Positions 1 to 6,181 of a stretch of 16,520 bases of DNA are shown here, piece by piece. The notes beneath the pieces are model-generated. The model saw only the letters and a list, made by a program, of their open reading frames with translations. It did not search any database and was not told where the DNA came from. This DNA is from Conexibacter sp. (GTDB taxonomy: Bacteria; Actinomycetota; Thermoleophilia; Solirubrobacterales; Solirubrobacteraceae). A program made the position numbers and the translations under genes. Location of the stretch: assembly GCA_025964295.1 (NCBI GenBank), contig JAOPZD010000562.1:1-16520 (forward strand), given 5' to 3'. Numbering within the stretch: position 1 is the stretch's first letter; each line of letters starts with the position of its first letter.

Positions 1-825
1 CTCCTTGGCCTCGCGGATCTCCTGCTGGCTCGGCCACGGCCGCGCCTCGCCGGACCCCCACGCAGGCGGCACGCCGCTGGGCCAGCGGCCGAGCAGCAGC
101 GCGCCGGCCATCACGAGCCAGAAGGCCTGGACGATGAAGGTCGGCGAGCCCGACAGCGGGCCGAGCAGGATCAGCGCGCCGACGATCGCGCCGAGCACGC
201 CGAGGAAGCGCGTGAGCAGCCCGACGCGCATCGCGCCGATCGCGATCAGCACGAACGCGGCGGCCAGCGAGAGCGAGCCGAAGAAGCCGATGCCGCTGGC
301 GGCGACGACCACGCCGCCGCGCAGCGCGTCGTGCGCCGCGGCGGTCCCGTGGTCCGACGAGGAGGCGAAGTCGCTGGCCGAGATCATCACCGCGATCTGC
401 AGGACGATCGCCGACAGCGCCGAGGCGGCCGCGCCCAGCAGCGCCAGCAGGCGGGCGAGCCGCGGCGTGTTGGCCCCGCGCGCGACCGACGCGTCGAAGA
501 GGAAGACGAGCAGCACGCCGATCAGCGCGCTCGAGAGGCCCTGGCAGATCGCGACCAGCAGCAGCGAGGGCGCGTGGTCGTCGATGAACAGGATCTGCGC
601 GGTGCGCAGGCCGTCACGGCCGATCGACTGGCCGGCGGCGTCGCGCAGCGACTCGATCAGGTAGACGCGCGGGAAGTCGCTGTAGATCGCCTGCGGCAGG
701 ATCCCGGCGACGACCGCCAGGAGCGCGGCGGCCAGAGCGGCGAGGCCGACCTTCGGCTTGCGCGCGGCCTCGCGCGCGACGAGCTCCTGCGGCGTCAGCG
801 CGCCCGCGGACTCAGTCGCGGCCAT
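1..825 (-). CDS. Uncharacterised six-helix membrane protein (3' end outside window)
   Basis: The frame opens at an ATG (825) and stays open to the window edge, giving 275 residues without a stop. I do not recognise the family. About 25 polar N-terminal residues (TPQELVAREAARKPK) precede roughly six hydrophobic segments near residues 28-46, 86-111, 126-150, 169-197, 204-224 and 229-246. A polar tail then begins (GEARPWPSQQEI). There are no catalytic motifs or cysteine pairs, so this could be a multi-helix integral protein of the DUF-only kind. The start overlaps the end of the 66-aa gene by 14 nt and no Shine-Dalgarno is visible. Translation is therefore probably coupled to that upstream gene, and the two proteins may act together. 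The long open frames on the opposite strand here are composition shadows. The call of a real gene is firm; the function is unknown. Confidence 0.75.
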   Translation of the reverse strand, partial: MAATESAGALTPQELVAREAARKPKVGLAALAAALLAVVAGILPQAIYSDFPRVYLIESLRDAAGQSIGRDGLRTAQILFIDDHAPSLLLVAICQGLSSALIGVLLVFLFDASVARGANTPRLARLLALLGAAASALSAIVLQIAVMISASDFASSSDHGTAAAHDALRGGVVVAASGIGFFGSLSLAAAFVLIAIGAMRVGLLTRFLGVLGAIVGALILLGPLSGSPTFIVQAFWLVMAGALLLGRWPSGVPPAWGSGEARPWPSQQEIREAKE

Positions 826-1012
826 CGGTCAGCGCCCGCTGGTCGTCGGGGCCGAGGCGGCCGGGCATGATCAGCTCCGGCTCCTCGCGGTCGACGATGC
901 GCGAGACGCGGTCGCCCGCGGCGAGCACGAGGTCGAGGACCGGCGCGGCGAACCGCAGGCCGGTCTCGATGCGACCGCGCCAGATCAGCTGGGTAGACGA
1001 GAGCTGCGCCAC
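812..1012 (-). CDS. Hypothetical 66-aa protein
   Basis: This short reading frame encodes 66 residues starting MAQLSSTQLIWRGRIETG. A longer upstream extension exists in the same frame, but it is low-complexity Arg/Gly/Ala sequence typical of a non-coding high-GC frame. GTG at 1012 is preferred because a TAGGAT box lies exactly 7 nt upstream, as expected for a leaderless actinobacterial message. The middle (GLRFAAPVLDLVLAAGDRVSRIV) could form one amphipathic or membrane-associated helix. The rest is acidic and polar, ending GPDDQRALTDGRD. No known domain was recognised. It overlaps the following membrane-protein gene by 14 nt, suggesting coupled translation and perhaps an accessory role for that protein. 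The function is not predictable from sequence. Confidence 0.6.
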   Translation of the reverse strand: MAQLSSTQLIWRGRIETGLRFAAPVLDLVLAAGDRVSRIVDREEPELIMPGRLGPDDQRALTDGRD

Positions 1013-1019
1013 GACGCCG

Positions 1020-1025
1020 ATCCTA
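1020..1025 (-). promoter_or_regulatory. -10 box TAGGAT of a probable leaderless promoter
   Basis: TAGGAT (minus strand) fits the actinobacterial TAnnnT -10 consensus. It is followed by exactly 7 nt and then the GTG of the 66-aa gene, so transcription would start at or next to the start codon. No -35 match was seen. Confidence 0.5.
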
Positions 1026-1065
1026 CCGGCGCGGCACCCTGCGACGCGGCGCCGCGGCCGGCCGG

Positions 1066-1332
1066 CTACTGCAGGCCGGCGCGCGCCTCGCGCACCAGCG
1101 TGACGGCCTCGGGGAAGACCGTCGCCATCACCGCGCGGATCTGCTCGGCCTGCTCGACCGTCGTCCCCTGGATGTTGACGCGGTTGACCGCCGCGACCGT
1201 CATCTGCACGGCGAGGCCGATCGCGTTGTCGGCCCACGCCAGGCGCTGCTGACCCTGCATCTGGTCCGCGAACTCCGCCATGCGGCGCTGCAGCTCGTCC
1301 GGGTCGCCGAAGAGTCCTCCAAAGCCTTCCAT
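1066..1332 (-). CDS. Hypothetical 88-aa protein
   Basis: This encodes a small soluble protein of 88 residues beginning MEGFGGLFGDPDELQRRM. The N-terminus (GDPDELQRRMAEFADQMQGQQ) looks like a polar amphipathic helix, loosely like the first helix of YbaB/EbfC nucleoid-associated proteins. The remainder (IGLAVQMTVAAVNRVNIQGTT, then VEQAEQIRAVMATVFPEAV) does not follow that family convincingly. The composition has normal protein amphipathicity, unlike the Arg/Ala-rich shadow frames nearby, and the ATG is preceded by a TACAGT box at 7 nt. No signal peptide, metal motif or catalytic signature is visible. It lies 28 nt downstream of the UPF0104-type gene and 53 nt upstream of the 66-aa gene. The function is unknown. 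Confidence 0.65.
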   Translation of the reverse strand: MEGFGGLFGDPDELQRRMAEFADQMQGQQRLAWADNAIGLAVQMTVAAVNRVNIQGTTVEQAEQIRAVMATVFPEAVTLVREARAGLQ

Positions 1333-1339
1333 GAGCCCT

Positions 1340-1345
1340 ACTGTA
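1340..1345 (-). promoter_or_regulatory. -10 box TACAGT of a probable leaderless promoter
   Basis: TACAGT (minus strand) is followed by 7 nt and then the ATG of the 88-aa gene at 1332. The geometry matches the boxes before the 66-aa, HAD, bcp and sixA genes. It gives this gene its own transcription start within the minus-strand run. Confidence 0.55.
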
Positions 1346-1360
1346 GCCCGCGCGGCGCCG

Positions 1361-2341
1361 CTAGCCGACCGGATCCGACGCCGCCGCTCGCTCGGCCTCG
1401 CGGTGCTCCCGGCCCGCCGCGATGACCTCCTTGAACGACCGGAACTTGAACACCGTCACCAGCGCGACGAAGCCCACGCCGAGGCTGAACGCGGCGATCG
1501 CGATCTGCTGGCCGACGGAGTAGGCCGCGACGGTCGCCCCCGCCGCGGTGCCGGCGAAGACCTTGACCAGGAACGCCTGCTGCACGCCGGCGCCGCCGGG
1601 CGTGAACGGCACGACGGCGGCGACGGCGTTGACGCCGAGGACCAACAGCACGTTCTTGATCGAGCCGCCGATGTGGAACGCGTCGAGCAGGAACCAGAAG
1701 GCGGCGAAGCGGAAGCACCAGCCGCCGAGCTGCACGAGCCAGACCTCGCGGAAATAGCGCCGGCGGTCGAAGATGATCGTCAGGCCCTGGCGCACGCGCG
1801 CCCAGAAGGCCTTCACCTTGGTCGACAGCAGCGCGAAGCCGACGAGGCCCGCGACCGCGAGCGCCGTCAGCGCGAAGAGCAGGAAGCGCGGGTGCGACGC
1901 GAAGAAGCTGAGGTCGAACGCCCCGAGCTTGGAGAAGTCCGGCGGCTTGGGGAAGACGCCCTGGGTGAACGCGAACAGCAGGATGAACGCGCCCATCGAC
2001 GCGTCGAAGCCGAACTCCACGAAGAACGCGGCGGCGATCGCCGAGTAGGTCGAGTTCGGGATCGACGTCTTGACCAGGAAGGCCTTGATGACGTCGCCGC
2101 CGCGCGCGGGCACGACGTTGTTGAAGCCGTACGCCGCGATGTAGGCGCCCCAGATCCGCTTGAACTCGATCCGCTCGGTCGGGTAGGCGGCGCGCAGCAC
2201 GTTGTAGAAGGCGCGCGAGCGGATCGTCAGGTAGGTGCCGAAGCACAGCAGCCCCAGCGCCAGCGCGCCCCAGCGGATGTCGGCGAGCTGGCCGAAGAAC
2301 TGGCCCGCCGCATCGAAGAAGCCGCCGACGCCCGCGATCAC
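1361..2341 (-). CDS. UPF0104 / LPG-synthase-type flippase-domain membrane protein
   Basis: The product is a 326-residue polytopic inner-membrane protein of the lysylphosphatidylglycerol synthase transmembrane (UPF0104, PF03706-type) superfamily. Two hallmark motifs are present: VPARGGDVIKAFL near residues 77-89 and VPFTPGGAGVQQAF near 244-257. I count about seven or eight hydrophobic segments. There is no C-terminal aminoacyl-transferase domain, so this is the stand-alone membrane domain. Members are associated with lipid or lipid-linked substrate handling in the envelope, but the substrate is unknown here. The start is a GTG overlapping the TGA of the upstream HAD gene (GTGA, 4 nt), the classic coupling geometry, so the two products are made from one message. 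The tail (REHREAERAAASDPVG) is short, polar and probably cytoplasmic. The family call is firm; the function is not. Confidence 0.88.
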   Translation of the reverse strand: MIAGVGGFFDAAGQFFGQLADIRWGALALGLLCFGTYLTIRSRAFYNVLRAAYPTERIEFKRIWGAYIAAYGFNNVVPARGGDVIKAFLVKTSIPNSTYSAIAAAFFVEFGFDASMGAFILLFAFTQGVFPKPPDFSKLGAFDLSFFASHPRFLLFALTALAVAGLVGFALLSTKVKAFWARVRQGLTIIFDRRRYFREVWLVQLGGWCFRFAAFWFLLDAFHIGGSIKNVLLVLGVNAVAAVVPFTPGGAGVQQAFLVKVFAGTAAGATVAAYSVGQQIAIAAFSLGVGFVALVTVFKFRSFKEVIAAGREHREAERAAASDPVG

Positions 2342-3009
2342 CTGCGTGAGGGTACGAGGCCGACGGCCTCGAGGACGACCGCGTCGTCGAGCGCGGTCGC
2401 GATCAGGTCGGCGGGCGGGATCTCCATGTCGGGCAGGTAGGGCACGCCGATGACCGTGAGGCCCGCGGCCTTGGCGGCCTGGGCGCCGACGGGCGAGTCC
2501 TCCAGGCCGACGGCCTTGGCCGGGTCGGCGCGCAGGCGGCGGCATGCCTCGAGGTAGATGTCGGGCGCGGGCTTGGGGTGGGGGACCTCGTCGCCGGCGA
2601 CGGTGATCGAGAAGCGGTCGGCCATGCCGGAGGTCGCCAGGACGAGGTCCAGGAAGGCGCGCGGCGAGTTGGAGGCGACGGCGATCGGGATCCCGGCCTG
2701 CGTGAGCGCGTCGACCAGGGCGATCGCGCCGGGGCGCGGGTCGACGTCGTGCGCGGCCTCGGCCATGACCAGCCCGTGCAGCTCGTCCATCAGCGCCAGG
2801 CCCTCGCCGGGCCGGTCGAGCATGACCTCCAGCTTGCCGGCCGCCAGCGTGTGCGACGAGCCGATCAGGTCGCGCTTGTGGTCCATCGTGAACTCCCCGC
2901 CGTGGCGGCGGAACAGCTCCTTCTCGGCGCGCGTCCACGCCTCCTCGGTGTCGAGCAGGAGCCCGTCGTTGTCGAAGACGACGGCCTGGGGAGCGGGAGG
3001 CAAGGTCAC
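2338..3009 (-). CDS. HAD-superfamily phosphatase, beta-phosphoglucomutase-like
   Basis: The product is a 223-residue cytoplasmic haloacid-dehalogenase-family hydrolase of the IA (beta-PGM/phosphoglycolate phosphatase-like) type. All four motifs are visible. Motif I is FDNDGLLLDTE, with nucleophile D13 and acid/base D15. Motif II is the Ser in VASNS (S113). Motif III is the Lys in PHPKPAPDIYLEA (K146). Motif IV is GLEDSPVG (E170, D171). A helical cap lies between residues about 20 and 90. Several in-frame GTG codons sit at the 5' end. GTG at 3009 is chosen because TAGGGT lies exactly 7 nt before it. The stop overlaps the UPF0104-type gene by 4 nt, which invites the idea that the phosphatase and membrane protein share a phosphorylated substrate. 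That is inference; sugar phosphates are the usual substrates of the family. Confidence 0.9.
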   Translation of the reverse strand: MTLPPAPQAVVFDNDGLLLDTEEAWTRAEKELFRRHGGEFTMDHKRDLIGSSHTLAAGKLEVMLDRPGEGLALMDELHGLVMAEAAHDVDPRPGAIALVDALTQAGIPIAVASNSPRAFLDLVLATSGMADRFSITVAGDEVPHPKPAPDIYLEACRRLRADPAKAVGLEDSPVGAQAAKAAGLTVIGVPYLPDMEIPPADLIATALDDAVVLEAVGLVPSRR

Positions 3010-3016
3010 CACCCAC

Positions 3017-3022
3017 ACCCTA
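3017..3022 (-). promoter_or_regulatory. -10 box TAGGGT of a probable leaderless promoter
   Basis: TAGGGT (minus strand) precedes a GTG by exactly 7 nt. This decides which of several in-frame GTG codons starts the HAD gene (3009). It would drive the HAD/UPF0104 pair separately from the upstream GNAT gene. Confidence 0.5.
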
Positions 3023-3044
3023 CGAACTTGTTGAGCCCACGTTG

Positions 3045-3057
3045 GGGGACTGTCCCC
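3045..3057 (-). terminator. Short GGGGA/TCCCC hairpin at the GNAT stop
   Basis: A 5-bp GC-rich stem with a 3-nt loop abuts the stop codon of the GNAT gene. It has no T-run after it. At best it is a weak terminator or mRNA 3'-end stabiliser. Confidence 0.25.
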
Positions 3058-3644
3058 TAGGCGGGTTCGCGCCAGAGGAACCAGACCGGCGGGCCCTTGG
3101 GCAGGTCCAGCCGTTCGAGCACGTGGAAGCCGTGGCGGCCGTAGAACGCGAGGTTGGCCTCCTTGCCGGTCTCCAGGTAGGCGGGCAGCCGCTCGCGATC
3201 GCAGAGGTCCAGCCCGGGCCGGATCAGCTGCGAGCCGACGCCCTCGCCCTGGCGGTCGGGGTCGACGCCGAGGACCGCGAGGTAGAGGTGGCGCTCCACG
3301 GGATGGCGCACCTCGACCTGGCCGAGCCCGCGCAGGACCCGCGGGACGCGGGGCAGGACGCCGGGCAGCGTCAGCGCCAGCAGGCGCAGGGTGTCGCGCG
3401 CGTCCTCGCGCCAGCGCCCGGGCAGCGCCCACAGCGCGGCGCCGCCGCCACCGTCGGCGGTGGTCCAGCTGACGTCCTGGGGCAGCAGCCGCCGCAGCTG
3501 CCAGCCGAAGAAGCGCGCGGCGTACAGCGGTCGCCGCGGCTCGTTGGCGTACACCCACGCCGTGACCGGGTCGTCGTGGAACGCGCGGGCCAGGGTGACC
3601 GCCAGCCGGTCGACGTCCTCGTCGCGTGCCGGGCGGACAGCCAT
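3057..3644 (-). CDS. GNAT-family N-acetyltransferase
   Basis: The product is a 195-residue GCN5-related acyl-CoA-dependent acyltransferase, presumably cytoplasmic. The acetyl-CoA pyrophosphate-binding motif A is clear: LYLAVLGVDPDRQGEGVGSQL, with Q/RxxGxG/A as RQGEGVG at residues 131-137. The C-terminal GNAT signature is ETGKEANLAFYGRHGFHV (about 158-174), giving the family's beta-bulge and the alternate Asn/Tyr acid region. The N-terminal half (VRPARDEDVDRLAVTLARAF) is the usual alpha1/alpha2 acceptor side. The acceptor substrate cannot be deduced. A TAGAGT box sits 8 nt before the ATG, suggesting its own leaderless transcript. The gene nevertheless lies only 24 nt downstream of the DHH gene and 47 nt upstream of the HAD gene, so read-through is likely. 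Confidence 0.9.
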   Translation of the reverse strand: MAVRPARDEDVDRLAVTLARAFHDDPVTAWVYANEPRRPLYAARFFGWQLRRLLPQDVSWTTADGGGGAALWALPGRWREDARDTLRLLALTLPGVLPRVPRVLRGLGQVEVRHPVERHLYLAVLGVDPDRQGEGVGSQLIRPGLDLCDRERLPAYLETGKEANLAFYGRHGFHVLERLDLPKGPPVWFLWREPA

Positions 3645-3652
3645 CCGCCCGG

Positions 3653-3658
3653 ACTCTA
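3653..3658 (-). promoter_or_regulatory. -10 box TAGAGT of a probable leaderless promoter
   Basis: TAGAGT (minus strand) lies 8 nt before the ATG of the GNAT gene. It is consistent with the 7-nt spacing seen before neighbouring genes. No -35 element is recognisable. Confidence 0.45.
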
Positions 3659-3668
3659 CGCAGACGGT

Positions 3669-4610
3669 CTAGCCGTCGGCGTTGATCTTGCGGATCAGCT
3701 CGGCCAGGACGCGCGGGGCGTCCTCGTTGGCGACCTGGCAGGTGCCGGCCGCGCTGTGGCCGCCGCCGCCGTAGGAGAGCATCAGCTCGCCGACGTCGGT
3801 CCGGCTGGAGCGATCGAGGATCGACTTGCCGGTCGCGAAGACCGTGTTCTGCTGGCGCAGGCCCCAGAGCACGTGGATCGAGATGTTGCACTCGGGGAAC
3901 AGCGCGTAGACCGTGAAGCGGTTGGTCGCGAAGATCGTGCCCTCGTCGCGGAAGTCGAGGACGACGAGGTTGCCGTGCTGCGTGCCGCAGCGGGCGACCT
4001 GGTCGATCGCCTGGTCGGCGTGCTCGCGGTAGAGCTCGACGCGCTCGGCGACGTCGGGGGTCTCGATGATCTCCTCGATCGACTTCGTCGTGATGTCGTC
4101 GATCAGCTGCATCATCAGCTGGTAGTTGGAGATCCGGAAGTCGCGGAAGCGACCGAGGCCGGTGCGGGGGTCCATCAGGAAGCTGATGTAGTCCCAGCCC
4201 TGCGGCTCGAGGATGTCCTCGCGCGTGAAGTCCGCGGCGTCGGCCTTGTCGACCGCCGCCATGATGTCCTCGCCGACGGCCTTGAAGACGTCGGGGCCGC
4301 CAAAGTGGTCGTACACGACGCGCGCGGCGGACTTGGCGCCGGCGACGATGACGTGGTTCTCGGGCGAGTCCTCGACGCGAATCGTCTCGCTGTCGTGGTG
4401 GTCGAACGACAGGTGGACGCCCGGGACGTAGGGCAGGTTGGTCGTGATGTCACGGTCGGTGAGCTCGACCTTGCCGTCCTGCATGTCCTTGGGGTGGACG
4501 AACAAGATGTCGTCGAGGATCCCCAGCTCCTTGAGGAGGGCGGCGCACACCAGCCCATCGAAGTCGGAGCGCGTCACCAACCGGTATCGCTCGGCCACCT
4601 GCGTCGTCAT
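3669..4610 (-). CDS. DHH-family phosphoesterase (exopolyphosphatase-like)
   Basis: The product is a 313-residue DHH-superfamily phosphoesterase. N-terminal metal-binding motifs are TRSDFDGLVCAALL (DxDG at 16-19) and SFDHHDSE (DHH at 70-72). An acidic segment follows (VDKADAADF, about 120-128). The C-terminal DHHA1-type substrate-binding motif is SYGGGGHSAAGTCQV (GGGH at 282-285). Family members hydrolyse phosphodiesters or polyphosphate (NrnA, RecJ, exopolyphosphatase types) with Mn2+ or Mg2+. The length and motif spacing suit the exopolyphosphatase-like or NrnA-like class, but the substrate is not settled by sequence. There is no TAnnnT box at 7 nt. Instead AGGGA lies 9 nt before the ATG, so this gene appears to have a leadered message from the preceding 122-nt gap. 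Relevant to nucleotide second-messenger or phosphate turnover, given the GGDEF gene elsewhere in the window. Confidence 0.9.
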   Translation of the reverse strand: MTTQVAERYRLVTRSDFDGLVCAALLKELGILDDILFVHPKDMQDGKVELTDRDITTNLPYVPGVHLSFDHHDSETIRVEDSPENHVIVAGAKSAARVVYDHFGGPDVFKAVGEDIMAAVDKADAADFTREDILEPQGWDYISFLMDPRTGLGRFRDFRISNYQLMMQLIDDITTKSIEEIIETPDVAERVELYREHADQAIDQVARCGTQHGNLVVLDFRDEGTIFATNRFTVYALFPECNISIHVLWGLRQQNTVFATGKSILDRSSRTDVGELMLSYGGGGHSAAGTCQVANEDAPRVLAELIRKINADG

Positions 4611-4707
4611 GCGAAGAAGTCCCTGTTTCCCTTTGGCGAAATCCGTGAGCGGTCGTTCTTCCGGATGGTCGGCATGGCTCGGGGATTCCTGAGCGCGGGA
4701 TGGCGTG

Positions 4708-4723
4708 CGCGGACAGCTCCGCG
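4708..4723 (-). terminator. CGCGGA/TCCGCG hairpin after the 92-aa gene
   Basis: A perfect 6-bp stem with a 4-nt loop begins 9 nt past the stop of the 92-aa gene, in the 122-bp gap before the DHH gene. There is no T-tract, so any termination would be weak. The rest of the gap (4611-4707) shows only the DHH gene's AGGGA ribosome-binding site. Confidence 0.3.
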
Positions 4724-4732
4724 GCTGGCGAC

Positions 4733-5011
4733 CTAGCCGTCGAGGTGCTGCTCGAGGTAGTCGAGGTAGACCGGCCGCAGCGCGTCGGACAGCGCGCCGT
4801 CGTCGTCGCGGAACGTGTCGGCGACCTGGCCCGACCAGTGGGCGACGTCGTAGTCGGCCTGGTCGGCCTGGCCGGCCCCGGCCTCGGCGGCGGGCACCAG
4901 CTGCATCAGGTTCCAGAGGAACTTGACGTCGAGGTGCTTCTCGGCGCGCCGGACGGCGCGGTCGTGCAGCTCCTTGGAGCCGAGGGCCTCGAGCTCGTCG
5001 CGGCGTGACAT
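4733..5011 (-). CDS. Hypothetical 92-aa protein, coupled to bcp
   Basis: This encodes a 92-residue soluble, acidic and helical protein beginning MSRRDELEALGSKELHDRAV. It contains a likely helix pair (ELHDRAVRRAEKHLDVKFLWNLMQLVP) and a C-terminal stretch (LSDALRPVYLDYLEQHLDG) with several aromatics. It has no cysteine, so it is not itself a peroxiredoxin partner by disulfide chemistry. I do not recognise the family. The ATG shares its A with the TGA of bcp (TGATG), giving stop-start re-initiation and near-obligate co-expression with the peroxidase. A longer upstream frame exists but overlaps bcp and is compositionally non-coding. The function is unknown; a role with Bcp is suggested only by the coupling. 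Confidence 0.75.
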   Translation of the reverse strand: MSRRDELEALGSKELHDRAVRRAEKHLDVKFLWNLMQLVPAAEAGAGQADQADYDVAHWSGQVADTFRDDDGALSDALRPVYLDYLEQHLDG

Positions 5012-5490
5012 CAAGCGGCCGCGTTGAGCTCGCCGAGGATGCCGAGGACTTCCTCGTCGTGCGTGTCGGGCTTGGCCTTCTTGATGACCCGGCGCACGAT
5101 CCCCTCCTCGTCGATGACGAACGTCGAGCGCTGCGCGCCCATGTAGGTCTTGCCGTACATCGACTTCTCGACCCAGACGCCGTAGGCCTCGCTGACCTCG
5201 TGGTCCTCGTCGGCGAGCAGCTCGAAGTTGAGGTGCTGCTTCTCGTAGAACTTCTTGATGGCCTTCACCGGGTCCGGCGAGACGCCGAGGACGACGGCGC
5301 CCGCGGACTCGTAGTCGAGCTCGTGGTCGCGGATCCCGCACGCCTGCGTCGTGCAGCCCGGGGTGCTCGCCTTGGGGTAGAAGTACAACACGACCTTCTG
5401 ACCGCGGAAGCTCGACAGGCGCACCGGCTGGCCCGACTGGTCGGGGAGCTCGAAGTCCGGGGCCGGCTGGCCCTCCTTGATCTTGCCCAT
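5011..5490 (-). CDS. bcp: Thioredoxin-dependent thiol peroxidase (Bcp/PrxQ type)
   Basis: The product is a 159-residue atypical 2-Cys peroxiredoxin that reduces H2O2 and organic hydroperoxides in the cytoplasm, using thioredoxin. The peroxidatic site is FYPKASTPGCTTQACGIRD, with CP at C46. The second cysteine five residues later (C51) is the resolving cysteine typical of the Bcp/PrxQ alpha-subgroup. The N-terminus GQPAPDFELPDQSG and the later VEKSMYGKTYMGAQRSTFVID are textbook Bcp blocks. The length is normal. The ATG at 5490 is preceded by TATCAT at 7 nt, so the message is probably leaderless. The promoter sits inside a 19-bp divergent gap shared with the cupin-TPR gene. The downstream 92-aa gene is coupled. 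Confidence 0.95.
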   Translation of the reverse strand: MGKIKEGQPAPDFELPDQSGQPVRLSSFRGQKVVLYFYPKASTPGCTTQACGIRDHELDYESAGAVVLGVSPDPVKAIKKFYEKQHLNFELLADEDHEVSEAYGVWVEKSMYGKTYMGAQRSTFVIDEEGIVRRVIKKAKPDTHDEEVLGILGELNAAA

Positions 5491-5509
5491 GCCCTAGATG
5501 ATATGGCGC
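5491..5509. promoter_or_regulatory. Compact divergent promoter between bcp and the cupin-TPR gene
   Basis: Only 19 bp separate the two start codons. On the minus strand TATCAT (5498-5503) is followed by 7 nt and the bcp ATG. On the plus strand GATGAT (5497-5502) is followed by 7 nt and the ATG at 5510. The two -10 boxes lie on top of each other, so the promoters probably exclude one another. The minus box is the better match. Confidence 0.5.
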
Positions 5510-6169
5510 ATGAGCCCGCGCTTTCGCACGACCACGCTGGACGCCGTCGAGGAGATCTCCGCCGTCGGCGGAACGCTGCGGTGGAAGCCGGTCCGCCGCA
5601 CGCTGGGAGTCGGCGCGTTCGGCATCAACGCCTACGTCGGCGACGCGGGGCGGCAGGTCATCGAGGAGCACGACGAGGTCAGCTCGTCGGGCGCCGGGGG
5701 CCACGAGGAGGTCTACCTCGTCGTGCGCGGGCGCGCGACCTTCACGGTCGACGGCGAGCCGGTGCCCGCGCCCGCCGGGACCCTGGTCTTCCTGCCCGAG
5801 CCCGAGGCGCGGCGGGCCGCGGTCGCCGAGGAGGACGGCACGCTGGTCCTGGCGCTGGGCGGCGAGCGCGGCGCGCCGTACGCGGTCTCGGCGTGGGAGC
5901 ACCGCTTCGCCGCGCAGGCCGACGCCGCCCGGGGCGACTACGCGGCCGCGGTCGAGACGGTGCGCGGCGCGCTGCCCGAGCACGAGGGCAACCCGTCGAT
6001 CCACTACGACCTCGCGTGCTTCCTCGCCCGCGACGGGCGCCTGGACGACGCGCTGGCCGAGCTGCGCCGCGCGTACGCGGCCGACCCCGAGCAGGTGGCC
6101 GCGTGGGCGGCCGGCGACGGGGACCTCGCGCCGCTGCGCGGGCTGGGCGGGTTCCCGCCCGTGGGATGA
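5510..6169 (+). CDS. Cupin-domain protein with C-terminal TPR-like repeats
   Basis: The product is a 219-residue protein with two parts. Residues about 35-115 form a cupin barrel: GAGGHEEVYLVVRGRATFTV matches cupin motif 1 (H65, E66/E67 and the G of VVRG). EPVPAPAGTLVFLPEPE matches motif 2, with the usual His replaced. Residues about 130-205 form two tetratricopeptide-like hairpins (AARGDYAAAVETVRGAL and YDLACFLARDGRLDDALAELRRAYA). Cupins may bind metal and small ligands, while TPR pairs mediate protein contact; the reaction is unknown. An in-frame ATG at 5498 would add four residues. The one at 5510 is chosen because a -10-like GATGAT lies 7 nt before it. It diverges from bcp and converges with the Fpg gene, with only 12 nt between stops. 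A sensor or scaffold role linked to redox stress is a guess from position. Confidence 0.85.
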   Translation: MSPRFRTTTLDAVEEISAVGGTLRWKPVRRTLGVGAFGINAYVGDAGRQVIEEHDEVSSSGAGGHEEVYLVVRGRATFTVDGEPVPAPAGTLVFLPEPEARRAAVAEEDGTLVLALGGERGAPYAVSAWEHRFAAQADAARGDYAAAVETVRGALPEHEGNPSIHYDLACFLARDGRLDDALAELRRAYAADPEQVAAWAAGDGDLAPLRGLGGFPPVG

Positions 6170-6181
6170 GCCAGGAGCCGG

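Noticed and set aside
1066..1332. YbaB/EbfC nucleoid-associated protein
   Set aside because: Only the first helix looks similar; the later sequence does not follow the family pattern.
1361..2341. Full lysylphosphatidylglycerol synthase (MprF)
   Set aside because: Only the membrane domain is present at 326 residues; the C-terminal aminoacyl-transferase domain is absent.
3042..3057. Strong rho-independent terminator between the GNAT and HAD genes
   Set aside because: The stem is only 5 bp with a 3-nt loop and no T-run; kept only as a low-confidence hairpin.
3042..4736. A 564-residue plus-strand frame opposite the GNAT and DHH genes
   Set aside because: The minus-strand genes carry complete family motifs, while the plus frame has only repetitive acidic/valine-rich composition.
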